Shown: in pieces, positions 45,589 through 54,119 of the stretch | How the letters are laid out: the number at the start of each line of letters is the position of its first letter | Position numbering within the stretch: the stretch's first letter is position 1 | Assembly (NCBI GenBank): GCA_018241185.1 | Contig: JAFEEH010000156.1 | Span: 1 to 64,000 of the forward strand | Length of the DNA stretch: 64,000 bases | Direction of reading: 5' to 3' | Origin: Pseudomonadota bacterium | GTDB lineage: Bacteria > Pseudomonadota > Gammaproteobacteria > Burkholderiales > Burkholderiaceae_C | The notes under the pieces: model-generated | What the model was told of the DNA's origin: nothing | The model's input: the letters and a program-made list of their open reading frames with translations, nothing else | The model's database searches: none | Position numbers and translations under genes: made by a program

Positions 45589-47059
45589 TCTTCCCGTGGC
45601 ACGGCGTGGTGCCGTGGTCCTCGCTGCGGCCGCGCTGGCTGCGGCACTGGCGGGCTGCGCCGACATGGCCGGCATCGGCTCGCAGGCGCAGATGCGCGAC
45701 GCGGCCGCCGTCGGCCTGCCCGCGGCCGATGCCACCGCGGGCACGGCATCGGCCGTCGACAGCCAGTGGTGGCGCGGCTTCGGCGATGCCCAGCTCGACG
45801 GCCTGATCGACACCGCCCTGCAGGGCAACCCCAACCTCGCCGTTGCAGCGGCCCGCCTGGCCAAGGCCGAGGCCACGATCCGCACCGCCCGCTCCGCCGA
45901 CCTGCCCCAGATCAAGGGCGAGCTCGACCTCAACCGCTCGCTGTACTCCGAGAACTACATCTACCCCTCGCCGCTCGGCGGCTCGATCCAGAACAGCGGC
46001 CTGCTGCAGATCGGCGGGAGTTGGGAGCTCGACTTCTTCGGCAAGAACCGCGCTGCCATCGAGGCGGCGGTGGGCAATGCCCGGGCGGCGCAGGCCGACG
46101 CCGAAGCCGCGCGCGTGCTGCTCGCCAGCAACGTGGCGCGCGGCTATGTGCAGTGGGCGCGCCTGGAGGCCCAACTCGCCGTGGCCAAGCGCACGCTGGC
46201 CCAGCGCGACGAAACGCTGCGCCTGGTGCGCGACCGCGTCTCGGCCGGCCTCGATACACGTCTGGAATTGCGTCAGAGCGAGGGCGGGCTGCCCGAAGCG
46301 CGCCAGCAGATCGAGGCGCTGAACGAGCAGATCGGCATCGCCAAGCATGCGCTTGACGCGTTGGTTGCCAAGCCGAATGTGGCCGAAACGCTCACCCCGC
46401 CTGCGCTGGCAGCTATGAAAAACATAGCAATACAGCCCGTGCTGCCGGCCGACCTGCTGGGTCGCCGTGCCGACATCGCGGCCGCCCGCTGGCGCGCCGA
46501 GGCGGCGACCAGCGACGTCGACTACGCCCGCAAGCAGTTCTACCCCAACGTGAACCTCACGGCCTTCGTGGGCGTGCAGTCGCTGGGCTTCGGCACCCTG
46601 CTGAAGTCGGGCAGCGAGCAGTGGGGCGTGGGTCCGGCGATCACTCTGCCGATCTTCCAGGGCGGCCGCCTGCGTGCCAACCTGCGCGGCAAGGCGGCCG
46701 ACCGCGATGCGGCCGTGGAGAGCTACAACGCCGCCGTGATCGACGCCGTGCGCGACGTGGCCGACCAGGTCACCAGCATCCAGTCCGTGGCGCGCCAGCA
46801 GGCCCAGCAGCGCGAAGCGCAGGCCGCTGCCGAAGGCGCCTACGACATCGCCGTGCAGCGCTACGGCGCGGGGCTGGGCAACTACCTCAACGTGCTCACC
46901 GCCGAAACCACCGTGCTGGCCCAGCGTCGGCAGGCCGTCGACCTGGCCGCGCGCGCGCTCGACACGCAGGTCGCCCTGGCGCGCGCCCTGGGCGGCGGCT
47001 GGCAGCCTGCCGCCGAACAGGCCACGGCCTCCGCCGCAACGCCCGCGGCGGCCCACTGA
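45569..47059 (+). CDS. Outer-membrane efflux lipoprotein (NodT/OprM family)
   Basis: A 496-residue TolC-like channel. A signal peptide ends at the lipobox LAGC (Cys30), so the protein is lipid-anchored. Two outer-membrane efflux repeats follow; the second includes LLGRRADIAAARWRAEAA and AITLPIFQGGRL. It forms the exit duct for the EmrA/EmrB pump encoded next. Its start overlaps marR by 20 bp. The stretch LAAMKNIAIQP is encoded by a copy of repeat family A (46401-46431). Confidence 0.93.
   Translation: MTALLPDLPVARRGAVVLAAAALAAALAGCADMAGIGSQAQMRDAAAVGLPAADATAGTASAVDSQWWRGFGDAQLDGLIDTALQGNPNLAVAAARLAKAEATIRTARSADLPQIKGELDLNRSLYSENYIYPSPLGGSIQNSGLLQIGGSWELDFFGKNRAAIEAAVGNARAAQADAEAARVLLASNVARGYVQWARLEAQLAVAKRTLAQRDETLRLVRDRVSAGLDTRLELRQSEGGLPEARQQIEALNEQIGIAKHALDALVAKPNVAETLTPPALAAMKNIAIQPVLPADLLGRRADIAAARWRAEAATSDVDYARKQFYPNVNLTAFVGVQSLGFGTLLKSGSEQWGVGPAITLPIFQGGRLRANLRGKAADRDAAVESYNAAVIDAVRDVADQVTSIQSVARQQAQQREAQAAAEGAYDIAVQRYGAGLGNYLNVLTAETTVLAQRRQAVDLAARALDTQVALARALGGGWQPAAEQATASAATPAAAH
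46401..46431 (+). repeat. Palindromic repeat family A, copy inside the efflux lipoprotein gene
   Basis: The core GCTATGAAAAACATAGC (46412-46428) has perfect 6-bp arms and is preceded by CCTGCGC plus five bases. It matches the copy at 59504-59537 in 28 of 34 bases. Translated in frame. Confidence 0.75.
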
Positions 47060-47108
47060 GCGCACCCGCCGCCGACCTCATCGTCTCTTCAAGAATCCTT
47101 CCAACACC

Positions 47109-48440
47109 ATGAGCGAGAACACCACCCCCAACGCCCCAGCAGCCGCAGCCGCAGCGCCGGCCGAAGCACCCGCCGGCAACGGCAAGCGCCGCCGCGCACT
47201 CACGGCCCTGGCGGCCGTCGTCATCGTCGTCGGCGGCGGCTGGGGCCTGTACGAGTGGCTGGTCGCCAGCCACTACGAAGACACCGACAACGCCTACGTG
47301 CAGGGCAACGTGATCCAGATCACTCCGCAGATCGGCGGCACCGTGATGGCCATCGACGCCGACGACACCGACTTCGTCAAGGCCGGCCAGCCGCTGGTGC
47401 AGCTCGACCCGGCCGACGCGAAGGTCGCGCTCGAGCAGGCCGAGGCTGCGCTCGGCCAGGCGGTGCGCCAGGTGCGCACGCTGTATGCCAACAACGGCTC
47501 GCTGGCCGCCCAGGTGGCGCTGCGCCAGGCTGACGTCGTGAAGGCGCAGAGCGACATCGCCCGCGCGCAGGACGACCTCAAGCGCCGTCAGGCGCTGTCG
47601 GGCAACGGCGCCGTGTCGAAGGAAGAACTCAACCATTCCGAAACCACGCTGGCCAATGCGAAGAGTGCTCTGGCGGCCGCGCAGGCGGGCGTCGCGGCCG
47701 CGCGCGAGAACCTCGCCAGCAACCGTTCGCTGACCGACGGAACCAACGTCGAGGACCACCCCAGCGTGCTGGCCGCGGCCGCCAAGGTGCGCGAGGCCTA
47801 TCTCGCCACGCAGCGCGTCGCCATGCCGGCGCCGGTGGACGGCTACGTCGCCAAGCGCACCGTGCAACTGGGCCAGCGCGTGAGCCCCGGCACGCCGATG
47901 ATGTCGATCGTGCCGCTCAACCAGCTGTGGGTCGATGCGAACTTCAAGGAACCGCAACTGCGCAACATCCGCATCGGCCAGGGCGTGAAGCTCACCGCCG
48001 ACCTGTACGGCAAGAAGGTCGAGTACGACGGGAAGGTGGCCGGCCTGGGTGTGGGAACCGGTGCCGCCTTCGCGCTGCTGCCGGCGCAGAACGCCACCGG
48101 CAACTGGATCAAGGTCGTGCAGCGTGTGCCGGTACGCATCGCGCTCGAGCCCTCGCAGCTCAAGGCCAATCCGCTGCGCGTCGGCCTGTCGATGGATGTC
48201 GAGATCGACGTGCGTAACCAAGATGGCCAGATGCTGGCCGAGGCGCCGCGCACCAACGCGCTGGCGCAGACCGAGGTCTACAGCACGCTCGACAAGGGCG
48301 CCGAAGCCGAGGTACGCCGCATCATCGCCGCCAACCTCGGGCGTGAGCCGGCGGCAGCGCCCGCCGCGCACCGCCCGGGCTCGGCCGCGCCCACGGCCGG
48401 CGACGCCGCGCACGTGGCGCTGCAGAACAAGCCGATCTGA
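47109..48440 (+). CDS. emrA: EmrA-type membrane-fusion protein
   Basis: A 443-residue periplasmic adaptor. A disordered Ala/Pro N-terminus, one membrane segment (about residues 32-55), then the HlyD-like beta-barrel/lipoyl halves: DTDNAYVQGNVIQITPQIGG before and APVDGYVAKRTVQLGQRVSP after the coiled-coil hairpin (about 110-215). It links the inner-membrane EmrB pump with the outer-membrane lipoprotein encoded upstream. The Ala/Pro-rich C-terminal extension of about 40 residues is variable. Gap to emrB is 24 bp. Confidence 0.94.
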   Translation: MSENTTPNAPAAAAAAPAEAPAGNGKRRRALTALAAVVIVVGGGWGLYEWLVASHYEDTDNAYVQGNVIQITPQIGGTVMAIDADDTDFVKAGQPLVQLDPADAKVALEQAEAALGQAVRQVRTLYANNGSLAAQVALRQADVVKAQSDIARAQDDLKRRQALSGNGAVSKEELNHSETTLANAKSALAAAQAGVAAARENLASNRSLTDGTNVEDHPSVLAAAAKVREAYLATQRVAMPAPVDGYVAKRTVQLGQRVSPGTPMMSIVPLNQLWVDANFKEPQLRNIRIGQGVKLTADLYGKKVEYDGKVAGLGVGTGAAFALLPAQNATGNWIKVVQRVPVRIALEPSQLKANPLRVGLSMDVEIDVRNQDGQMLAEAPRTNALAQTEVYSTLDKGAEAEVRRIIAANLGREPAAAPAAHRPGSAAPTAGDAAHVALQNKPI

Positions 48441-48464
48441 TCCCGCCGCGCGCCATCGATCCGT

Positions 48465-50027
48465 ATGTCGACCGCACAAGCCGCCTACGTGCCGCCGCCG
48501 CCCCTCGAAGGGGCGGCGCGCGTCTGGGGCACCATCGCGCTGTCGGCCGCGACCTTCATGAACGTGCTCGACTCGTCGATCGCGAACGTGTCGCTGCCTG
48601 CCATCTCGGGTGACCTGGGCGTGAGCCCGACGCAGGGCACCTGGGTCATCACCAGCTTCGGCGTGGCCAACGCCATCGCCGTGCCGCTCACCGGCTTCAT
48701 GACACAGCGCTTCGGACAGGTGCGCCTGTTCATGGCCAGCGTCATCCTGTTCATGATCAGCTCGTGGCTATGCGGCCTGGCGCCCAACATGACGACGCTG
48801 ATCGCCTTCCGCGCGCTGCAGGGCTTCGTCGCCGGCCCGATGATCCCGCTGTCGCAGACGCTGCTGCTGTCGAGCTATCCAAGGGCCAAGGCCGGGCTGG
48901 CGATGGCCATGTGGTCGATGACCACGCTGGTCGCGCCGGTGATGGGGCCGCTCCTGGGCGGCTGGATCACCGACAACATCTCCTGGCCGTGGATCTTCTA
49001 CATCAACATCCCCGTGGGCCTGATGGCCGCGGGCATCACCTGGGCCATCTACAAGGACCGCGAGAGCGTCACCCGCAAGGTGCCCATCGACGCCATCGGC
49101 CTGGCGCTGCTGGTGCTGTGGGTGGGCGCGCTGCAGCTGATGCTCGACAAGGGCAAGGAGCTCGACTGGTTCCACTCCGTGCAGATCGTGGTGCTGGCGG
49201 TGCTCGCGGTGGTCGGCTTCGCCTTCTTCCTCGTCTGGGAGTTGACCGAGAAGCACCCGGTGGTCGACCTGTCGCTCTTCAAGCGGCGCAACTTCTGGTC
49301 GGGCGCGCTGGCCACCGCCGTGGGCTACGGCCTCTTCTTCGGCAACGTGGTCATCCTGCCGCTGTGGCTGCAGCAGTACATGGGCTACACCGCCACGCAG
49401 GCCGGCATGGTGCTGGCGCCGGTGGGGCTGCTGGCCATCGTGCTGTCGCCGATCGTCGGGCTGACGGTGGGAAAGGTCGATCCGCGGCGCTATGCGACGG
49501 TCTCGTTCCTGGTGTTCGCGCTCATCCTCTGGATGCGCTCGCGCTTCAACACGCAGGCCGACTTCGCCACGATCATGATCCCGACCCTGATCCAGGGCAT
49601 CGCGATGGCCTTCTTCTTCATCCCGCTGGTCACGATCACCCTGTCGGGCCTGACGCCGGACCGCATCCCGGCGGCCTCGGGGCTGTCGAACTTCGCGCGC
49701 ATCACGGCTGGGGCGATGGGCACGTCGATCGCCACCACGCTGTGGGAGAACCGCGCCACTCTGCACCACGCGCAGCTCGCCGAGGCCATCAACCAGGGCA
49801 GCACCGCCGCCACGGGTGCCATCGGTGCGCTGGGCGGCGCGGGTTTCAGCCCGGAGCAGGTGCTGGCGCAGATCAACCGCCTGGTCGACCAGCAGGCCTT
49901 CATGCTGGCGACTGCCGACCTGTTCTACGGCTCGGCGGTGCTCTTCTTGCTGCTGATCCCGGTGATCTGGCTGTCTAAGCCGGCGCGCGGTGGCGGGTCG
50001 TCGGACGCGGCGGCCGGCGCGCATTGA
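48465..50027 (+). CDS. emrB: EmrB-type DHA2 major facilitator drug exporter
   Basis: A 520-residue inner-membrane proton-driven pump with 14 predicted segments. Motifs include the segment-1 signature MNVLDSSIANVSLPAIS (motif D1) and GPLLGGWITDNISWPWIFYI (motif C region) of the DHA2 family. Works with EmrA and the outer-membrane lipoprotein as a three-part extrusion system, probably for hydrophobic or phenolic toxins sensed by the MarR protein at the head of the operon. Followed by a strong terminator. Confidence 0.94.
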   Translation: MSTAQAAYVPPPPLEGAARVWGTIALSAATFMNVLDSSIANVSLPAISGDLGVSPTQGTWVITSFGVANAIAVPLTGFMTQRFGQVRLFMASVILFMISSWLCGLAPNMTTLIAFRALQGFVAGPMIPLSQTLLLSSYPRAKAGLAMAMWSMTTLVAPVMGPLLGGWITDNISWPWIFYINIPVGLMAAGITWAIYKDRESVTRKVPIDAIGLALLVLWVGALQLMLDKGKELDWFHSVQIVVLAVLAVVGFAFFLVWELTEKHPVVDLSLFKRRNFWSGALATAVGYGLFFGNVVILPLWLQQYMGYTATQAGMVLAPVGLLAIVLSPIVGLTVGKVDPRRYATVSFLVFALILWMRSRFNTQADFATIMIPTLIQGIAMAFFFIPLVTITLSGLTPDRIPAASGLSNFARITAGAMGTSIATTLWENRATLHHAQLAEAINQGSTAATGAIGALGGAGFSPEQVLAQINRLVDQQAFMLATADLFYGSAVLFLLLIPVIWLSKPARGGGSSDAAAGAH

Positions 50028-50046
50028 TTCAGTTGCGACTCATGTG

Positions 50047-50079
50047 AAAAGGGGGGCCGGCCGGTCCCCCTTTTTTTTT
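50047..50079 (+). terminator. Terminator of the marR-efflux operon
   Basis: AAAAGGGGG pairs with CCCCCTTTT around a GGCCGGCCGGT loop, and the T run continues to nine bases. It begins 20 bases after the emrB stop. Confidence 0.9.
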
Positions 50080-50096
50080 CCGTTGGGTCGACGCCC

Positions 50097-50115
50097 ATGC
50101 ACGAAAGCCGTGCAT
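50097..50115. promoter_or_regulatory. Small inverted repeat upstream of the liv operon
   Basis: ATGCAC-GAAAGCC-GTGCAT is a perfect 6-bp inverted repeat with a 7-base spacer in the 243-bp gap between emrB and livG. It may be an operator for the liv operon. No convincing -35/-10 pair was identified in this gap. Confidence 0.3.
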
Positions 50116-50270
50116 TGCACCGCAGCATCCGCATTTGCCCCAGTACGCAATTGCAGGGGCGCCGCCAACAATCGTCCCCGCTTCGCCACCCGGCCGGCCC
50201 CAACGCAACGCACCTCTCTTCGCACCTGCATGAACGAAATTTCCTTCCAGCCACGAGGTGGCGTCGGGCG

Positions 50271-51041
50271 ATGAGCGACATCATTCTCGAAACGCGCGAG
50301 CTCACCAAGGAATTCAAGGGATTCACCGCGGTCAGCAAGGTCGACCTGAAAGTCGCGCGGGGATCCATCCATGCGCTGATCGGCCCCAACGGCGCGGGCA
50401 AGACCACCTGCTTCAACCTGCTCACGAAGTTCCTGGAGCCCACTTCGGGTCAGATCCTCTTCAACGGCCGCGACATCACCGGCGAGCGACCGGCGCAGAT
50501 CGCACGGCGCGGCATCATCCGCTCCTTCCAGATCTCGGCCGTTTTCCCGCACCTGACGGTGCTGGAGAACGTGCGCCTGGGCCTGCAGCGCGCGCTAGGG
50601 ACGAGCTACCACTTCTGGAAAAGCGAGAAATCGCTGCTGCCGTTGAACGCCCGGGCGCGTGAGCTCCTGGCGCAGGTCGGGCTGGAGGACGTGGCCGACG
50701 AGGAAACCGTGAACCTGCCTTACGGCCGCAAGCGCGCGCTCGAGATCGCCACCACGCTGGCCATGGAGCCCGAGCTGATGCTGCTCGACGAACCGACGCA
50801 GGGCATGGGCCACGAGGACGTGCACCGCGTGGCAGAGCTCATCAAGCGCGTGTCGGCCGGGCGAACCATCCTCATGGTCGAACACAACATGAGCGTGGTG
50901 TCGACCATCGCCGACACCATCACGGTGCTGCAGCGTGGCGCCGTGCTGGCGGAAGGGCCATACGGGGTCGTGTCGAAGAACCCCCAGGTCATGGAAGCCT
51001 ACATGGGCACGACCGACGGCCAGTTGCAAGGGGCGCATTGA
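50271..51041 (+). CDS. livG: Liv-type ABC transporter ATP-binding protein (LivG)
   Basis: A 256-residue ATPase of the branched-chain amino acid/amide uptake family. Walker A GPNGAGKTT with Lys44, the LivG-typical insertion around FWKSEKSLLPLNARA, a degenerate signature NLPYGRKRALEIATTLA and Walker B ELMLLDEPTQGMG. The frame is open upstream to 50097, but homology starts at ATG 50271. First gene of livG-F-K-H-M, where ATPase genes come first and the receptor third. Its stop once probably touched the livF start; a 92-bp element now separates them. Confidence 0.93.
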   Translation: MSDIILETRELTKEFKGFTAVSKVDLKVARGSIHALIGPNGAGKTTCFNLLTKFLEPTSGQILFNGRDITGERPAQIARRGIIRSFQISAVFPHLTVLENVRLGLQRALGTSYHFWKSEKSLLPLNARARELLAQVGLEDVADEETVNLPYGRKRALEIATTLAMEPELMLLDEPTQGMGHEDVHRVAELIKRVSAGRTILMVEHNMSVVSTIADTITVLQRGAVLAEGPYGVVSKNPQVMEAYMGTTDGQLQGAH

Positions 51042-51135
51042 TGATGATCCCCACGCTCCCCACTTCGTGTGGTTCGCTGCCCCCCGAGGGGGCGCACGCC
51101 TCCCTTGGGGCGGCCCGGCGGGAGGCGCATTGATG
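51033..51135 (+). repeat. GC-rich hairpin element with 11-bp flanking direct repeats, inserted between livG and livF
   Basis: GCGCATTGATG occurs at 51033-51043 (end of livG) and again at 51125-51135 (start of livF), 92 bases apart. Between them lies a segment with several hairpins, for example CCCCCCGAGGGGG and GCCTCCC...GGGAGGC. I recognise the sequence style as an intergenic repeat common in Comamonadaceae, from general knowledge only. Confidence 0.7.
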
Positions 51136-51843
51136 TCGACCCCCGCACTCGAAATCAAGGGCCTGCAGGCCTGGTACGGCGAATCGCACGTGCTGCATGG
51201 CGTCGACATGGTCGTGCAGCCGGGCGAGGTGGTCACGCTGCTCGGCCGCAACGGCGCCGGTCGCACGACCACCCTGCGCGCCGTCATGGGCCTGACCGGA
51301 ACGCGCAAGGGCAGCATCCGCGTCAACGGTCACGAGACCATCGGCCTGCCCACGCACCGCATCGCGCACTTCGGCATCGGCTACTGCCCCGAGGAGCGCG
51401 GCATCTTCGCGAGCCTCTCGGCCGAGGAGAACCTGATGTTGCCGCCGCCGCTCAAGGGCAGCGACGCGGGCATGTCGGTCGACGAGATCTATGCCATGTT
51501 CCCCAATCTGGCGGAGCGACGGCACAGCCAGGGCACGCGGCTGTCGGGCGGGGAGCAGCAGATGCTGGCCGTGGCGCGCATCCTGCGCACCGGCGCGCGG
51601 CTGCTGCTGCTCGACGAGATTTCCGAAGGCCTGGCGCCCGTCATCGTGCAGGCCCTGGCCCGCATGATCACCATGCTGCGTGCCAAGGGCTACACGGTGG
51701 TGATGGTGGAGCAGAACTTCCGCTTCGCCGCGCCGCTGGCCGACCGCTTCTACGTGATGGAGCACGGGCGCATCGTCGAAAGCTTCGGCGCCTCGGAACT
51801 GCAGTCCAAGATGCCGGTGCTCAACGAGCTGCTCGGCGTTTGA
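51133..51843 (+). CDS. livF: Liv-type ABC transporter ATP-binding protein (LivF) with Arg in Walker A
   Basis: A 236-residue ATPase, partner of LivG. The Walker A reads GRNGAGRTT: the normally invariant lysine is Arg44. The rest is intact: signature LSGGEQQMLAVARIL, Walker B LLLLDEISEGLAP, and the H-loop region VVMVEQN (Q/N in place of the histidine, as in many LivF proteins). The ATG at 51133 is part of the TGATG created by the element in front. Function in the heterodimer probably rests on LivG for one site; whether this site hydrolyses ATP is open. Confidence 0.93.
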   Translation: MSTPALEIKGLQAWYGESHVLHGVDMVVQPGEVVTLLGRNGAGRTTTLRAVMGLTGTRKGSIRVNGHETIGLPTHRIAHFGIGYCPEERGIFASLSAEENLMLPPPLKGSDAGMSVDEIYAMFPNLAERRHSQGTRLSGGEQQMLAVARILRTGARLLLLDEISEGLAPVIVQALARMITMLRAKGYTVVMVEQNFRFAAPLADRFYVMEHGRIVESFGASELQSKMPVLNELLGV

Positions 51844-51874
51844 ATCTTTCCATTTCTTCCAAGGAGACTCCGTG

Positions 51875-53071
51875 ATGACAACCAAGCATTTCACCGCGAT
51901 CGCACTGGCCATCGGCGCACTGGCAATCGCCACGGGCGCCCAGGCACAGGAGAAGGTCAAGATCGGCCTGATCACCGACATGTCCAGCCTTGACGCGGAC
52001 ATCGAGGGGAAAAACGGTGCACTGGCAATCCAGATGGCCATCGACGACTTTGGCGGCAAGGTGCTGGGCCAGCCCATCGAACTGATGTCGGCCGACCACC
52101 AGAACAAGGCCGACATCGCCGCCTCGAAAGCGCGCGAATGGGTCGACACGCAGGGCCTGACGATGATCTTCGGCGGCACCAACTCAGGCACCGCGCTCGC
52201 CATGGCCAAGGTGGCCGAGGAAAAGAAGCGCGTGTACTTCAACAACGGTGCCGGTACTTCGGCACTGACCAACGAGGCCTGCACGCCCTATACGGTGCAC
52301 TACGCCTACGACACGGTGGCCCTGGCCAAGGGCACCGGCGGTGCGGTGGTCGATCGCGGCGGCAAGAGCTGGTTCTTCCTGACGGCCGACTACGCCTTCG
52401 GCCAGGCACTCGAGGCCGACACCACGGCCGTCATCAAGGCCAAGGGCGGCACAGTGGTGGGCAGCGTCAAGCACCCGCTCAACGCCTCCGACTTCTCGTC
52501 CTTCCTGCTGCAGGCGCAGAACTCCAAGGCGCAGATCCTCGCGCTGGCCAACGCCGGCGGCGACACCATCAACGCCATCAAGGCCGCCAAGGAGTTCGGC
52601 ATCGACAAGACGATGAAGACCGCCGGGCTGCTGGTGTTCCTGTCCGACATCCACAGCCTGGGCCTGAAGAACACGGCAGGCCTGCTCCACACCACGAGCT
52701 GGTACTGGGACCTGAACGACGCGAGCCGCAAGTTCGCCAACCGCTTCTTCGAGAAGACCAAGCGCATGCCGACCGACATCCAGGCCGCCGACTACTCGGC
52801 CACCATGACCTACCTCAAGGCCGTGCAGGCCGCCAAGACCACCGATGCCGACAAGGTCATGGCGCAACTCAAGAGCATGAAGATCGATGATTTCTACGGC
52901 AAGGGCACCATCCGCGCTGACGGCAGCTTCATCCACGACATGTACCTGGTCGAGGCCAAGGACCCCAAGGAATCGAAGAAGCCCTGGGACTACCTGAAGG
53001 TGCTGAGCACAATGCCCGGCGAGCAGGTGTTCACGGCCAAGGCCGATACCAAATGCAAGCTCTGGAAGTGA
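51875..53071 (+). CDS. Liv-type ABC transporter substrate-binding protein
   Basis: A 398-residue type I periplasmic receptor. Signal peptide residues 1 to about 25 (AIATGAQAQ). The mature part starts EKVKIGLITDMSSLDADIEG; the family hinge block WFFLTADYAFGQALEADTT follows. AAGGAG 8 bases before ATG 51875 decides against the GTG one codon upstream. It belongs to the amide/urea/branched-chain group whose exact ligand cannot be read from sequence. A strong hairpin follows the gene, before the permeases. Confidence 0.92.
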   Translation: MTTKHFTAIALAIGALAIATGAQAQEKVKIGLITDMSSLDADIEGKNGALAIQMAIDDFGGKVLGQPIELMSADHQNKADIAASKAREWVDTQGLTMIFGGTNSGTALAMAKVAEEKKRVYFNNGAGTSALTNEACTPYTVHYAYDTVALAKGTGGAVVDRGGKSWFFLTADYAFGQALEADTTAVIKAKGGTVVGSVKHPLNASDFSSFLLQAQNSKAQILALANAGGDTINAIKAAKEFGIDKTMKTAGLLVFLSDIHSLGLKNTAGLLHTTSWYWDLNDASRKFANRFFEKTKRMPTDIQAADYSATMTYLKAVQAAKTTDADKVMAQLKSMKIDDFYGKGTIRADGSFIHDMYLVEAKDPKESKKPWDYLKVLSTMPGEQVFTAKADTKCKLWK

Positions 53072-53080
53072 GATGAGCCC

Positions 53081-53119
53081 GGACTGCCGGCTCCGCTTTC
53101 GCAGGATGACCGGCAGTCC
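53081..53119 (+). promoter_or_regulatory. Hairpin between receptor and permease genes of the liv operon
   Basis: GGACTGCCGG (53081-53090) and CCGGCAGTCC (53110-53119) are perfectly complementary over 10 bp. There is no T run, so it looks like a stabiliser of the receptor mRNA 3' end or a partial stop that keeps receptor levels above the permeases. Confidence 0.6.
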
Positions 53120-53228
53120 GAGGCATTGTCCGTTGCGCCATGTGTGGATCCGCCCGCAGCCGCGGCGATGCCATGTGCACCGATGAATTCGTCGTGCGCA
53201 AGCCCTCCCAATCTGGTTCACATTTCCC

Positions 53229-54104
53229 ATGAACATTTCAATGCCCGCGCTGCTGAGCCAGCTTCTGCTGGGGCTGGTCAACGGATCTTTCTACGCGATC
53301 CTCAGCCTTGGCCTCGCGGTCATCTTCGGCCTGCTCAACGTCATCAACTTCGCGCACGGCGCCCTCTTCATGATGGGCGCGGTGTTGACGTGGATGGCCA
53401 TGAACTATTTCGAGGTCAACTACTGGGTCATGCTGATCGCGGCGCCGGTCATCGTCGGCCTTTTCGGCGTACTCATCGAGCGGCTGCTGCTGCGCTGGAT
53501 CTACAAGCTCGACCACCTCTACGGCCTGCTGTTGACGCTCGGGTTGACGCTGCTGATCGAAGGCGCGTTTCGTTCGGTCTACGGCGTTTCCGGCCTGTCG
53601 TATGACGCGCCCGAGCAGCTGTCGGGCGCGACCAACCTGGGCTTCATGATCCTGCCCAACTACCGCGCCTGGGTCGTGGTGGCCTCGCTGGTGGTGTGCT
53701 TCGCCACGTGGTTCGTGATCGAGAAGACCCGCATCGGCGCGTACCTGCGCGCCGGCACCGAGAACCCGCGCCTGGTCGAGGCCTTCGGCGTGAACGTGCC
53801 GCTGATGATCACGTTGACCTACGGCTTCGGCGTGGCGCTCGCGGCCTTCGCCGGCGTGCTGGCCGCGCCGGTGATCCAGGTGTCGCCGCTGATGGGGCAG
53901 AACCTCATCATCGTCGTCTTCGCCGTGGTGGTGATCGGTGGCATGGGCTCGATCATGGGCGCCATCGTCACCGGCCTCGGGCTGGGTGTGATCGAGGGCT
54001 TTACCAAGGTCTTCTATCCCGAAGCCTCGTCCACCGTCGTGTTCGTGATCATGGTGATCGTGCTGCTGATCCGTCCTGCCGGCCTGTTCGGCAAAGAAAA
54101 GTGA
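53229..54104 (+). CDS. livH: Liv-type ABC permease (LivH)
   Basis: A 291-residue permease with about eight membrane segments. Family blocks: GLVNGSFYAILSLGLAVIFG at the start, LNVINFAHGALFMMGA next, and the coupling loop TENPRLVEAFGVNVPLMI (about residues 178-195). It pairs with LivM, encoded 15 bp downstream. It stands 157 bp behind the receptor gene, a gap containing a strong hairpin. Confidence 0.95.
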   Translation: MNISMPALLSQLLLGLVNGSFYAILSLGLAVIFGLLNVINFAHGALFMMGAVLTWMAMNYFEVNYWVMLIAAPVIVGLFGVLIERLLLRWIYKLDHLYGLLLTLGLTLLIEGAFRSVYGVSGLSYDAPEQLSGATNLGFMILPNYRAWVVVASLVVCFATWFVIEKTRIGAYLRAGTENPRLVEAFGVNVPLMITLTYGFGVALAAFAGVLAAPVIQVSPLMGQNLIIVVFAVVVIGGMGSIMGAIVTGLGLGVIEGFTKVFYPEASSTVVFVIMVIVLLIRPAGLFGKEK

Positions 54105-54119
54105 GAAGGGCGGCACCTG

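Noticed and set aside
48488..48525. GC hairpin at the start of emrB (GCCGCCGCCCCTCG / GGGGCGGCGC)
   Set aside because: It encodes a Pro-rich N-terminus, a simple consequence of GCC/CCG codons; no regulatory evidence beyond base pairing.
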